From Pseudalkalibacillus sp051842935 (GTDB lineage Bacteria; Bacillota; Bacilli; Bacillales; Fictibacillaceae): a stretch of DNA of 64,000 bases. The DNA lies in the NCBI RefSeq assembly GCF_051842935.1, contig NZ_JBPXRR010000002.1:1-64000 (forward strand). The letters run 5' to 3'. Below are positions 8,166-17,009 of the stretch, in pieces. A program made the translations under genes and the position numbers. Below the pieces are notes generated by a model. That model did no database searches. It saw only the letters and a list, made by a program, of their open reading frames with translations, and was not told the origin of the DNA. Within the stretch, counting starts at the first letter, position 1. Each line of letters opens with the position of its first letter.

Positions 8166-9171
8166 GAATAACGCCTTCTTCATAGATGTTTCGGATGATC
8201 TCCTCGGTTGACGTTTCAAGGATCTTCAAGTCAAGAATCTGATGGTTGGAGACGACATCCCCGATGACTTGAGAGATGATGTCTTCATCGTTCGTTACGT
8301 TCGCAGTCCAAGTATTCGCGTTTTCCCCTGGCTCCCAGACAACCAGTTGTTTGCCTGTAGCGGCGTTCAGCTCTTCTCTCGACTTCGCCGCCTTAAAATG
8401 GAATTCGATCTGCTTGCCTTCGCCCCAGCTCGTTTTGAGCTGATTAAGTGCCCCGTCATAAATGATTTTACCTTCATCCAGCATGACGACCCGTTCGCAT
8501 AACGCTTCAATGTCTGATAGGTCGTGAGTCGTCAACATGATGGTCGTGTTGTATCTTTCATTCAGTTCTTTTAAAAATTCTCGGATTTTCAGTTTGACGA
8601 GCACATCGAGACCGATCGTCGGCTCATCTAAAAAGAGCAACGGCGGATTATGAATGAGGGCGGCTGCCAATTCACATCTCATCCGTTGACCGAGTGATAG
8701 CTTACGAACCGGCCTGTCCAATAACGGTGCGATGTCGAGTGCTTCAATGACCATCGACATGTGCTCGTTATAATCTTCATCGGATACGTTGTACACTTTT
8801 TTGAGCAGGCGGAACGATTCCTGTACCGCAATGTCCCACCATAACTGGGACCGTTGACCGAAGACGACTCCAATCGTTTTCACAAACTTTTCCCTTTCCT
8901 TGTGCGGGTTCATCCCATTGATAGTGACTGTTCCATCCGTTGGAGTCAGGATGCCTGTAAGCATTTTGATCGTCGTCGATTTTCCTGCCCCGTTTTCACC
9001 GATATAACCGATCATCTCTCCAGGCTTCACATCGAGAGAAATCGAATCGACCGCTCGGTGGATTTTATAATTTCGTGTGAGCAGGTCACGGAAAGCCCCT
9101 TTGAGGCCTGATCTGCTCGAATACGATTTGAATTCTTTCGTCAGATTTTCGACATGTATCATCTTATCCAT
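8158..9171 (-). CDS. ABC exporter ATP-binding protein
   Basis: 337-residue ATPase. Walker A is GENGAGKSTT, the Q-loop region is VFGQRSQLWWD, the ABC signature is LSLGQRMR, Walker B is LLFLDEPTIGLD and the switch histidine is in LTTHDLSD. The C-terminal 80 residues are an extra domain common in DrrA/CcmA-like exporter ATPases. WWDIAVQESFRLLKK is characteristic of the subgroup paired with the permease type found next to it. The ATG at 9171 is preceded by GGAGGG at good spacing; the frame further upstream is promoter DNA. Confidence 0.88.
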   Translation of the reverse strand: MDKMIHVENLTKEFKSYSSRSGLKGAFRDLLTRNYKIHRAVDSISLDVKPGEMIGYIGENGAGKSTTIKMLTGILTPTDGTVTINGMNPHKEREKFVKTIGVVFGQRSQLWWDIAVQESFRLLKKVYNVSDEDYNEHMSMVIEALDIAPLLDRPVRKLSLGQRMRCELAAALIHNPPLLFLDEPTIGLDVLVKLKIREFLKELNERYNTTIMLTTHDLSDIEALCERVVMLDEGKIIYDGALNQLKTSWGEGKQIEFHFKAAKSREELNAATGKQLVVWEPGENANTWTANVTNDEDIISQVIGDVVSNHQILDLKILETSTEEIIRNIYEEGVIHG

Positions 9172-9201
9172 AAGTAAGTTCCCTCCAATTACACCATTAA
9201 C

Positions 9202-9231
9202 AGTGTATACAACCCGAGAGTAAAAAGACAA
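9202..9231 (-). promoter_or_regulatory. Promoter of the ABC-2 exporter operon
   Basis: Minus strand: TTGTCT (9226-9231), 18-base spacer, TACACT (9202-9207); TATACA two bases earlier is an alternative -10. Confidence 0.6.
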
Positions 9232-9336
9232 CTCAGTTGTTTTCTCTCGTCCATCCCCATATTGAGTAAGGAAGCAAAATGTGGATGAAATAGGATTCTG
9301 CGTAATCACCGAAACTTTGCTACAATATTCATTGAA

Positions 9337-9397
9337 GTGCCAGGCACCGAAAAAGAACTGTTGTTACATAAGGCTTTCAAAACGGTGCCTGGTACCA
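9337..9397. repeat. Dispersed inverted-repeat element (GTGCCAGGCACC...GGTGCCTGGTACC), copy 1
   Basis: Terminal palindromes GTGCCAGGCACCG (9337-9349) and ACGGTGCCTGGTACCA (9382-9397) flank a short core containing GAACTGTTGTTAC. The core matches GAACCGTTGATAC and GAACCGTTGCTAC in copies at 35491 and 45623, so this is a true repeat family. It lies in the hemL 5' untranslated region. Confidence 0.7.
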
Positions 9398-9439
9398 GCC
9401 CCAAAGCTGACTCTTCATTTATAGGGAGGTATTCTTATT

Positions 9440-10729
9440 ATGGATCGAAATCGATCAGTTGAATTATATTCAGATGCACTTGAACATATCGTCGGTGGAG
9501 TGAACAGTCCATCGCGTTCCTTTAAAGCTGTTGGCGGAAGCGCTCCTGTTTTCATGGAAAAGGCGCAGGGCGCTTACTTCTGGGATGTCGACGGCAACCA
9601 ATATATCGATTATCTCGCCGCTTATGGTCCAATTATTACAGGGCACGCACACCCTCATATCACAAAAGCCATCACGAACGCCGCAGAAACGGGTGTCTTA
9701 TACGGCACACCTACACGACTCGAAAACCAATTTGCCTCTATGTTGAAAGAAGCGATTCCTTCTATGGAAAAAGTCCGTTTCGTCAACTCTGGTACAGAAG
9801 CAGTCATGACGACGATTCGTGTCGCTAGAGCTTACACAGGTCGGGATAAGATTATCAAATTCGCAGGATGCTACCACGGACACTCAGACCTTGTCCTCGT
9901 TGCGGCTGGATCCGGTCCGTCCACACTTGGAACACCGGACTCTGCAGGTGTACCGAAAAGCATCGCCCAAGAAGTGATTACTGTCCCATTCAATGATGTT
10001 GATGCTTTTAAACAAGCGATTGATACGTTCGGAGATGAAGTTGCCGGCATTCTCGTCGAGCCGATCGTCGGGAACTTCGGAATCGTCGAGCCGAAACCCG
10101 GTTTCCTGGAAGCGGTAAACGACATTGCTCATGATGCAGGCGCGCTCGTCATTTATGATGAAGTCATCACTGCTTTCCGTTTTATGTATGGCGGTGCTCA
10201 GAACCTGCTGAACGTTGAACCGGATATGACGGCACTCGGTAAAATCATCGGTGGCGGTCTTCCAATCGGTGCGTACGGCGGTAAAAAAGACATTATGGAA
10301 AAAGTCGCACCACTCGGACCAGCCTATCAAGCAGGAACGATGGCTGGTAATCCAGCTTCCATCTCAGCAGGTATCGCATGCCTCGAAGTCCTTCAACAAG
10401 AAGGCGTGTACGAAAAGATGGACCATTTAGGTGAAAAGCTTGAAACCAGCATCCGTCAGTTGGCCGAAAAATACTCCGTACCCCTTTCGCTTAACCGTTT
10501 GAAAGGCGCACTGACTCTGTATTTCGGTTCAGACGAAGTTGTCACGAATTATGAGCAAGCGGAACGAAGTGACGGAGAAATGTTTGCTCGTTTCTTCAAT
10601 CTAATGCTGGATCAGGGCATCAACCTTGCGCCTTCAAAATATGAAGCCTGGTTCCTGACGACTGCTCATACAGAAGAGGACATCGATCAAACAATTCAAG
10701 CAGTAGAGCACGCTTTTAAAAACCTTTAA
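9440..10729 (+). CDS. hemL: Glutamate-1-semialdehyde 2,1-aminomutase (HemL/GsaB)
   Basis: 429-residue PLP enzyme converting glutamate-1-semialdehyde to 5-aminolevulinate, the second step of the C5 haem pathway. Visible: VGGVNSPSRSF at the N-terminus, NSGTEAVMTTIRVAR, the YHGHSD phosphate region, EPIVGN, YDEVITAFRF, and the PLP lysine in TALGKIIGGGLP. By neighbourhood (ygaE, bcp, perR) it corresponds to B. subtilis gsaB rather than to the hemL of the hemAXCDBL operon. GGGAGG ten bases upstream of the ATG. A possible extended -10, TGCTACAAT, lies at 9318-9326. Confidence 0.93.
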   Translation: MDRNRSVELYSDALEHIVGGVNSPSRSFKAVGGSAPVFMEKAQGAYFWDVDGNQYIDYLAAYGPIITGHAHPHITKAITNAAETGVLYGTPTRLENQFASMLKEAIPSMEKVRFVNSGTEAVMTTIRVARAYTGRDKIIKFAGCYHGHSDLVLVAAGSGPSTLGTPDSAGVPKSIAQEVITVPFNDVDAFKQAIDTFGDEVAGILVEPIVGNFGIVEPKPGFLEAVNDIAHDAGALVIYDEVITAFRFMYGGAQNLLNVEPDMTALGKIIGGGLPIGAYGGKKDIMEKVAPLGPAYQAGTMAGNPASISAGIACLEVLQQEGVYEKMDHLGEKLETSIRQLAEKYSVPLSLNRLKGALTLYFGSDEVVTNYEQAERSDGEMFARFFNLMLDQGINLAPSKYEAWFLTTAHTEEDIDQTIQAVEHAFKNL

Positions 10730-10738
10730 CTTATAAGG

Positions 10739-10773
10739 AGGTTGACCCAACATGATCGGGTCAACCTTTTTCA
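10739..10773 (+). terminator. hemL terminator
   Basis: AGGTTGACCC / GGGTCAACCT stem with an AACATGATC loop, followed by TTTTTC. Confidence 0.87.
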
Positions 10774-10784
10774 TTGTAATAGAA

Positions 10785-10880
10785 GTCTGTTTTGTATGGT
10801 TTCTGATCAATTCAACGGTTTTTCTGTTCATTTCAGCTTTTATTCTGTTCATTTCACTCCGTATTCTGGTCATTATGGAG
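10785..10880. repeat. Degenerate short tandem repeat, period about 21-22 bp
   Basis: Successive TCTGTTCATTTCA-like units (TCTGATCAATTCA, TCTGTTCATTTCA twice, TCTGGTCATTATG) start about every 21-23 bases. They fill the gap between the hemL terminator and the end of the TerC-family gene. Confidence 0.55.
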
Positions 10881-10925
10881 GATTATTACATCATCCCTAC
10901 ATTACATTGCATACACAAACCAGAT

Positions 10926-11738
10926 TTACGCACCTGTCTTTGAATCCTGGTTATAAGAAGGCTCCTCTGTTGATTCTACACTTGGCTTCTTTTCCTTCGA
11001 AAACACCCATCCACCGACCGCAATCAATATCAAAACGCCATAAAACGTCATTTTCCAGGCTGGTGACTTCGCGAAGCCTTCTTCAATAATCGCAAGTTCC
11101 GGGTGAGTCAATGTGTATACGGCCAGCTTCACCCCTACCCAACCCACAATAAGAAAGGCAGCAATTTCAAGCTTCGGACGAGACTCCAGCAATTTCACGA
11201 ATACGTTTGCAGCAAATCGCATGATGATCAGTCCAATCAATCCACCGAAAAAGATGACCAGGAATTTCCCTCCATCTAGTCCACCAATGTTCGGTAGGTT
11301 CGTTTTCGGAAGTGTAACCGCTAGTGCGACCGCCGCTAATATCGAGTCTACTGCAAATGCAATGTCCGCCAACTCGACTTTCAAAACGGTACCCCAAAAT
11401 CCAGATGCCTTCTTTTTAGCTTTGACCTTACCTTGTTTCCCGACCTTTTTGACCATCACTTTTCTAAAAATGTGGTTAAAGGCGATAAAGAGGAGATAAA
11501 CGGCTCCAATCGCTTGCACTTGCCAAACGTTTACTAGAAATGAAATGGCGAAGAGTGAGCCGAAACGAAAGACGAACGCTCCTAACAATCCATAAAACAA
11601 TGCTTTCTTTCGCTGCTCTTCCGGTAAATGTTTTACCATGATTGCTAAGACAAGAGCGTTATCTGCTGCAAGGAGTCCTTCCAATGCAATCAAGACCAAA
11701 AGAATCCAACCGTATTCCATGAGCACAGCAACTTCCAT
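10926..11738 (-). CDS. TerC family integral membrane protein (YkoY/YceF type)
   Basis: 270-residue protein with about seven transmembrane helices. TerC-family signatures: LAADNALVLAIM after the first helix and ADIAFAVDSI in the middle, whose aspartates sit within the membrane. Known in the family: B. subtilis YkoY and YceF and related proteins export Mn2+ or supply it to secreted enzymes. The Mn2+ riboswitch in its 5' untranslated region strongly supports a manganese role here. AAAGGAGG eight bases before the ATG. Confidence 0.88.
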   Translation of the reverse strand: MEVAVLMEYGWILLVLIALEGLLAADNALVLAIMVKHLPEEQRKKALFYGLLGAFVFRFGSLFAISFLVNVWQVQAIGAVYLLFIAFNHIFRKVMVKKVGKQGKVKAKKKASGFWGTVLKVELADIAFAVDSILAAVALAVTLPKTNLPNIGGLDGGKFLVIFFGGLIGLIIMRFAANVFVKLLESRPKLEIAAFLIVGWVGVKLAVYTLTHPELAIIEEGFAKSPAWKMTFYGVLILIAVGGWVFSKEKKPSVESTEEPSYNQDSKTGA

Positions 11739-11775
11739 CTGTATTTCCTCCTTTTTTTCAGCTCACGTCACTTCA

Positions 11776-11812
11776 CAAAAAAATGACCCTTACCTATTAG
11801 GTAAAGGTCATC
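11776..11812 (-). terminator. Expression-platform terminator of the Mn2+ riboswitch
   Basis: Minus strand ATGACCTTTACC / GGTAAGGGTCAT hairpin with a TAATA-type loop, then TTTTTTT. Its 5' arm repeats the CCTTTACC of the aptamer end, so the two can swap partners. Confidence 0.75.
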
Positions 11813-11823
11813 AGAACATAAAT

Positions 11824-11948
11824 AAAGACCTTTACCAACCGTACGGTAAAGGTCTTGCTAACAACACGATGTGCTGCCACTGGAACCGAGAGCATCAGCT
11901 CTGGAATGACGACTCCAATGTAAAAGCTACTCCCCTTTAGGAGCTATA
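11824..11948 (-). promoter_or_regulatory. yybP-ykoY (Mn2+-sensing) riboswitch aptamer
   Basis: Minus strand order: AAAGGGGAGTAGC, a variable stem with GTCGTCA, GAGCTGATGCTCTCGG, then GCAAGACCTTTACC and its partner GGTAAAGGTCTT. The L1 loop GGGGAGTAGC and the CTCTCGG element are hallmarks of this class (Rfam yybP-ykoY). Known: Mn2+ binding favours antitermination or translation of exporter genes. Here a terminator follows directly, so transcription control is expected. Confidence 0.9.
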
Positions 11949-12024
11949 TTATTAGACTCATTTTACCCCCTTTTCATAAAATTGTAAATAGGTTTACATC
12001 TTCGTGTAGGAATTATTTAAAGTA

Positions 12025-12053
12025 TTGATTTCTAGGAAGATTGGGTGTATAGT
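12025..12053 (+). promoter_or_regulatory. Promoter of the YgaE-like gene
   Basis: TTGATT (12025-12030), 17-base spacer, TATAGT (12048-12053). Confidence 0.6.
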
Positions 12054-12097
12054 ACGTTCATCACAAGGCTTATTTTGAGAAAGGGTTTTACGATAAC

Positions 12098-13186
12098 ATG
12101 AAATTCGGTGCTCGTATCATTAAGACAGGAGTCGCAATTTCACTCGCTTTATATATTACGATGTGGTTGAATCTGGATTCGGCATCCTTCGCTGCAATTG
12201 CTGCATTGTTTGCCATCCAACCGACCATCTACCGTTCCTATCAAACCATCATTGAGCAAGTCCAATCCAATTTGATTGGTGCGACACTTGCGATTATCGC
12301 CGTTCAGACATTAGGGAATGCACCGATTGTCATCGGACTGATCAGTGTTTTGATCATTGCCATCAACATTAAATTGAAGATAGAATCCACCATTCCGTTA
12401 GCGATTGTGACCGTCATCGTGTTGATGGTCAATCCAGGAGACGATTACCTTACATTCGCAATCACACGTTTTTCGGTCATCATGATTGGCGTATTTTGTG
12501 CGTTTCTTGTGAATTTGGTCTTTTTACCGCCAAAATATGAAACACGTCTTTACCATAAAAACGTCAAAAACATGGAACAGATCTCTCAGTGGATCCGTCT
12601 CGCTACCCGGAATGATGCGGAGCGAAAAATCTTGAAAGATGATCTTGCCAAAATCAACGAAAGTATGATCAAGGCAGATAACTACTATCTCATGTTTAAA
12701 GAAGAGAGGAATTATTTCAAAGGTTCGGAGTATACGAAGAATCGGAAACTGGTCCTCTTCCGGAACATGATTACGACGACGAACAAAGCTTTGGCAATCT
12801 TGAAAAGTCTAGATCAGCATGATCATAAGATCTACCAGATGCCTGAAACGATTCAAAAACTGATTCAAGGTCAGCTGGATCATCTGACGAACTATCATCA
12901 ACGGATACTCATGAAATATATCGGGAAAGTCCGCTATCAATCTCCCGAAGAAGTCGTGAACCAACTGGATGAAGATGAGAAAGAGCTGACAGAATACTTC
13001 ATGGAGCTCTATGATCATAACCAAGTCGAAAGAGAGCAATGGATGAATGTCTTCCCGCTCATCGGGTTGATCATCGATTACAACCACCATCTCGTCCACT
13101 TGGATAAATTGATTGAAAGCTTCCATACGTATCATACGGAAGATAACGAGGTAAAAATAACCGACGCTTATGCGCAAGATGAATAG
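12098..13186 (+). CDS. ygaE: Aromatic acid exporter family membrane protein (YgaE-like)
   Basis: 362-residue protein: six hydrophobic segments in residues 1-145 followed by a long, charged, mostly helical cytoplasmic domain. This is the layout of the FUSC/ArAE (DUF939) family of putative aromatic acid exporters. YQTIIEQVQSNLIGA and VNLVFLPPKYETRL are typical of the group. The position beside hemL and ygaD matches B. subtilis ygaE. The substrate is unknown. The ribosome binding site is weak (AAAGGG, long spacing), so the start is less certain than the frame. Confidence 0.8.
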   Translation: MKFGARIIKTGVAISLALYITMWLNLDSASFAAIAALFAIQPTIYRSYQTIIEQVQSNLIGATLAIIAVQTLGNAPIVIGLISVLIIAINIKLKIESTIPLAIVTVIVLMVNPGDDYLTFAITRFSVIMIGVFCAFLVNLVFLPPKYETRLYHKNVKNMEQISQWIRLATRNDAERKILKDDLAKINESMIKADNYYLMFKEERNYFKGSEYTKNRKLVLFRNMITTTNKALAILKSLDQHDHKIYQMPETIQKLIQGQLDHLTNYHQRILMKYIGKVRYQSPEEVVNQLDEDEKELTEYFMELYDHNQVEREQWMNVFPLIGLIIDYNHHLVHLDKLIESFHTYHTEDNEVKITDAYAQDE

Positions 13187-13190
13187 AAAG

Positions 13191-13227
13191 CAAAAAAGGT
13201 CTGCCGTCAGAGGCAGACCTTTTACAT
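13191..13227. terminator. Bidirectional terminator
   Basis: AAAAAAGGTCTGCC / GGCAGACCTTTT with a short GTCAGA loop, between the convergent ygaE and oligopeptide permease genes. Confidence 0.85.
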
Positions 13228-13232
13228 TGAAA

Positions 13233-14144
13233 CTAGCTTTTCATTTTCGGATCGAGTGCATCACGGAGACCATCACCCATCAAGTTGAATCCGAGTACGG
13301 TCAACATGATGGCGAGACCAGGGAAGATCATTGTCCAAGGTGCATCGGTAATATAGCTCCGTGCATCCGCCAGCATCGTCCCCCATTCTGGTGTCGGTGC
13401 TTTTGCACCTAATCCGAGGAATCCGAGTGCAGCAGTTTCAATGATTGCTGTTGCGATCAGCAAAGTCCCTTGAACGATGATCGGTGCGAAACTGTTCGGA
13501 AGGATATGCTGGAACAAAATTCTTCGGTCCCTCATTCCGACCGCTTTCGCAGCCATGATATACTCTTCCTCTTTTATACTCAAAACCTTCGATCGAACGA
13601 GACGTCCGAAGTTCGGAACGTTGATGATGGCGATGGCGATGAGCGCATTCCTTAGTGAAGGTCCCAGCACCGCGACAATCGCGATTGCCAGTAGAATACT
13701 AGGGAAAGCAAGCATGATATCGAACAAACGTGAGATGATCGTATCAACCCATCTGCCATAGTAGCCCGCCAAAATACCGAGCGTCGATCCAATGATGATG
13801 GATCCAAGTACGGCAAAGAATCCAACGGTTAATGAGATTCTGGAGCCGTAGATGATCCGACTGAGGACATCGCGTCCAAAGTCATCTGTACCAAACCAAT
13901 ATTCTGAAGAAGGTGCTTCAAGCTTCGCATAATTATCCGATGAAATCTTCTGTTCGTTAATTCCTTCAGGTGCAATGAGTGGAGCAAAGACAGCTAAGAA
14001 AATGAAGAAGCTGACGATTCCTAACCCTACCAGCGCCAACTTGTTCTTGCGAAAGCTCTTCCAGGCATCTCTCCATGGCGAAGCAGGCTTTTCTTCTTGC
14101 TGCTTTGGCTCTATTGGATTTTCATTTCTTGCAAGTTCCGCCAT
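13233..14144 (-). CDS. Oligopeptide/dipeptide ABC importer permease, OppC/DppC type
   Basis: 303-residue permease with an N-terminal cytoplasmic tail, a first helix (about residues 38-60) and five helices of the transport core. The EAA loop is seen as AAKAVGMRDRRILFQHILPNS. FGTDDFGRDVLSRIIYGSR is the classic OppC/DppC signature. Last gene of a five-gene importer operon (ATPase D, ATPase F, binding protein, permease B, permease C). It imports di- or oligopeptides, but the exact substrate cannot be deduced. Confidence 0.9.
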   Translation of the reverse strand: MAELARNENPIEPKQQEEKPASPWRDAWKSFRKNKLALVGLGIVSFFIFLAVFAPLIAPEGINEQKISSDNYAKLEAPSSEYWFGTDDFGRDVLSRIIYGSRISLTVGFFAVLGSIIIGSTLGILAGYYGRWVDTIISRLFDIMLAFPSILLAIAIVAVLGPSLRNALIAIAIINVPNFGRLVRSKVLSIKEEEYIMAAKAVGMRDRRILFQHILPNSFAPIIVQGTLLIATAIIETAALGFLGLGAKAPTPEWGTMLADARSYITDAPWTMIFPGLAIMLTVLGFNLMGDGLRDALDPKMKS

Positions 14145-14191
14145 ATTGTTCTCTCTCCTTTTAAACTTCAGCTCTTATAAAACTTCAGCTA

Positions 14192-15196
14192 TTATTGATA
14201 TTTGATTCTAGGATCGATTGCAGCATATAAGAGATCCACTAGAAGATTGATCGTGACAAAGACCAACGCAATGACAAGAATGCCAGACTGGATGACTGGA
14301 TAGTCACGGAAACCGATCGCATCATAGATATAACGTCCAATTCCAGGCCAACTGAAGATCGTTTCCGTCAGGATGGCTCCTCCTAGCAAAAGCCCCATTT
14401 GTAGACCGATGACAGTCAAAACTGGGATGAAGGCATTTTTCAAGGAGTGCTTGTAAACCACCCAGAACATGCGCAATCCTTTCGCACGTGCCGTACGGAT
14501 ATAATCGGAACGCATGACTTCAAGCATACTTGAACGTGTCATACGAGCGATGATCGCCATTGGAATGGTCGCTAATGCGAGACCAGGTAACGTCAAATGT
14601 CTCAAGACCGTTTGCAACTGGTCGAAGCGTCCCTGGATAATCGTATCGATGATGTATAAGTTCGTTATGGAATCGACAGGATTCAAGATACTTTCCCTTC
14701 CTGAAGTCGGGAACCATCTGAACTCAACCGCGAACGCCCACTGTTCCATCAATCCTAACCAGAAGATCGGCATGGATACTCCGATAAGAGCAAGTAGCAT
14801 TGCTACATAGTCGAACCAAGAGTTTTGGAACCACGCACTGATGATTCCTGCGTTCACACCAACCACGACTGCAATGAACATTGCGAATAGAGATAGTTCT
14901 AAGGTCGCTGCAAAATAAGGCCATATCTCTTCGCTGATCGGTGCGTGGGTCCGGATCGAGTTACCGAGGTCTCCTGTCAGGAGGTCTTTCATATAGATGA
15001 CGTATTGGACGTACCATGGTTCGTCAAGACCAAGACTGTCCCGCAATTGAGCGATTGCTTCTTTGGAAGCCTGTTGTCCTAGTATGATTTGAGCTGGATC
15101 TCCTGGGATGGCACGGATCAAGAAAAACACAATCAGTGACATACCGATCAGAACCGGGACCAGCATCAAGATTCTTCGTATCGTATAAGCAAACAC
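14192..15196 (-). CDS. Oligopeptide/dipeptide ABC importer permease, OppB/DppB type
   Basis: 334-residue permease with about six transmembrane helices, starting with the typical FAYTIRRILMLVPVLIG. The FFLIRAIPGDPA motif follows the first helix. The EAA loop is ARAKGLRMFWVVYKHSLKNA. It pairs with the OppC-type permease 47 bases downstream. Fourth gene of the operon. Confidence 0.9.
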   Translation of the reverse strand: MFAYTIRRILMLVPVLIGMSLIVFFLIRAIPGDPAQIILGQQASKEAIAQLRDSLGLDEPWYVQYVIYMKDLLTGDLGNSIRTHAPISEEIWPYFAATLELSLFAMFIAVVVGVNAGIISAWFQNSWFDYVAMLLALIGVSMPIFWLGLMEQWAFAVEFRWFPTSGRESILNPVDSITNLYIIDTIIQGRFDQLQTVLRHLTLPGLALATIPMAIIARMTRSSMLEVMRSDYIRTARAKGLRMFWVVYKHSLKNAFIPVLTVIGLQMGLLLGGAILTETIFSWPGIGRYIYDAIGFRDYPVIQSGILVIALVFVTINLLVDLLYAAIDPRIKYQ

Positions 15197-15360
15197 TTTT
15201 CTCTCACCTCTTCAGCATACTGGCTTAATTTCGTTGTTCATAGCTGCTTATACACTGGATAAGCCAATGCTATGCAAACCGGTTTGGGCTTATAGTTGCT
15301 GTTTCCCGAACAAGATAAGAAGCAGTTGATCCGGTTCACAGTCAGAATATAAATGCTAAA

Positions 15361-15391
15361 AGAAAAGGGGAGCGCTATACTCCCCTCTACT
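15361..15391 (-). terminator. Terminator (possibly partial) after the peptide-binding protein gene
   Basis: Minus strand GGGGAG / CTCCCC hairpin followed by TTTTCTTTT. Placed between the binding-protein and permease genes, it would leave the binding protein in excess over the permeases, a common arrangement. The rest of the gap to 15196 shows no gene. Confidence 0.65.
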
Positions 15392-15400
15392 TTCAATCCA

Positions 15401-16984
15401 TTACTTTAAAGAAACATTTGTCAACTTATCAGAACCAGTAGGGTGAGGTTGGAAACCTTCAACCGTCTTAAGTCCTGCAAGTGCTGGCTCAGAGTGTACA
15501 AGTGGTACCCAAGGAGCATCTTCGTGAATCAATACTTGAGCTTGCTTGTAAAGCTCTGCACGCTTCTCTTTGTCAGGAGTCGATTGTGCTTCGATCAAGA
15601 TATCATGTACCTTGTCATTTGCATAACGAGAGTAGTTGTTTGAATCGATTGTATCCTTATCAAGCAACGTGTAAAGGAAGTTGTCAGCGTCTCCGTTGTC
15701 ACCAGTCCATCCTAGCAAGAACATTGGCGCTTCACCTTTTTGTGCTTTTTCGAGGTAAGTACCCCACTCGTAAGATACGATTTCAGCATCTACACCGATT
15801 TTTGCAAAGTTCGCTGCGATTGCTTCAGCAGCTTTCTTTCCGTCCGGCATGTATGGACGTGGAACTGGCATTGCCCATAGTTCAGTCTTGAATCCATCTG
15901 GATATCCTGCTTCAGCAAGCAATTGCTTCGCTTTTTCAAGATCGAAAGGATATGGATCTACTTCGTCATTGTATCCATCGATTACTGGAGGCATCGGGTT
16001 CTTCGCAGGCTCAGCTTGTCCTTCGTAGAACGCTTTGATCAATGCTTCTTTATCGACAGCATGGTTCAATGCTTGACGTACTTTTTTGTCATTGAATGGC
16101 TCCATTTGTGTATTGAAACCAAGGTAACCAACATTCATAGATGGGCGGAAGAATGTTTGAAGATCTGCATTATCCTCGATCTCTGCAACATCACTTGGGT
16201 TCACGCCATCCATCAAGTGGATTTCACCCGTCTTCAATGCATTCAGACGGTTCGAGTTATCAGGAATTGCACGGAAGATGACTTTATCAAGCTTTGGAAG
16301 TCCTTCTTTCCAGTACTCTCCGTTCTTTTCAAGAGTGATGCGGTCGTTACGCTTCCAGTCAACAAACTTGAATGGACCTGTACCAACTGGCTCAGTTTCA
16401 ATCTTGTCGAATTCACCTGGTGCAGCGATTGAGAACGGTGTCATCGCCAAGTTCTTCAAGAATGGTGCTTGAGGACGGTTAAGTTTGAATTCAACCGTAT
16501 AATCGTCTTTCGCTTCAACACTTTTGATGACGTGTCCTTCGTCGCCTTTGAATCCACCAAACATGGATGCATAGTAAGCGAACTTACCAGAATCTCCACT
16601 TGTCATCCAACGCTCGAAGTTTTTCACAACTGCTTCTGCGTTGAAGTCTTCACCATTGTGGAATTTGACACCTTCACGAAGAGTGAATGTGTAAGTGAGA
16701 CCATCTTCAGCGATATCCCATTCTTCTGCAAGAGCTGGGTTGACATCCGTATCTTGCTCACCATATTCTACGAGCGTGTCATAAACGTTCTTGATAACTT
16801 TGAATGATTCACCATCTGTAACCGTTGCTGGATCTAATCCAACAGAGTCACCGCCACGTCCGAAGATCAATGTTTGTTCTTTAGACTTGTCGCCGTCTCC
16901 TCCGTCAGAGTTGGAGTTACATCCTGCAAGAGCTACGGACAACACCATGATTGCGGCTAATGCCCACAGTAAGCTTTTCTTCAT
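15401..16984 (-). CDS. Peptide-binding lipoprotein, SBP_bac_5 family (DppA/OppA type)
   Basis: 527-residue extracellular solute-binding protein. The signal peptide ends in the lipobox VALAGC, with the lipidated cysteine at residue 22, then a Ser/Asn/Gly/Asp-rich linker. The mature protein shows LAEEWDIAEDGLTYTFTLREGVKFHNGE, the family signature region, and DKEALIKAFYEGQAEPA further on. It delivers peptides to the permeases encoded downstream. The third-gene position between ATPases and permeases is less usual but known for Dpp-like operons. A short linker separates it from the ATPase gene. Confidence 0.9.
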   Translation of the reverse strand: MKKSLLWALAAIMVLSVALAGCNSNSDGGDGDKSKEQTLIFGRGGDSVGLDPATVTDGESFKVIKNVYDTLVEYGEQDTDVNPALAEEWDIAEDGLTYTFTLREGVKFHNGEDFNAEAVVKNFERWMTSGDSGKFAYYASMFGGFKGDEGHVIKSVEAKDDYTVEFKLNRPQAPFLKNLAMTPFSIAAPGEFDKIETEPVGTGPFKFVDWKRNDRITLEKNGEYWKEGLPKLDKVIFRAIPDNSNRLNALKTGEIHLMDGVNPSDVAEIEDNADLQTFFRPSMNVGYLGFNTQMEPFNDKKVRQALNHAVDKEALIKAFYEGQAEPAKNPMPPVIDGYNDEVDPYPFDLEKAKQLLAEAGYPDGFKTELWAMPVPRPYMPDGKKAAEAIAANFAKIGVDAEIVSYEWGTYLEKAQKGEAPMFLLGWTGDNGDADNFLYTLLDKDTIDSNNYSRYANDKVHDILIEAQSTPDKEKRAELYKQAQVLIHEDAPWVPLVHSEPALAGLKTVEGFQPHPTGSDKLTNVSLK

Positions 16985-17009
16985 TAAGTACTCCCCCTAG
17001 ATTGAAATT

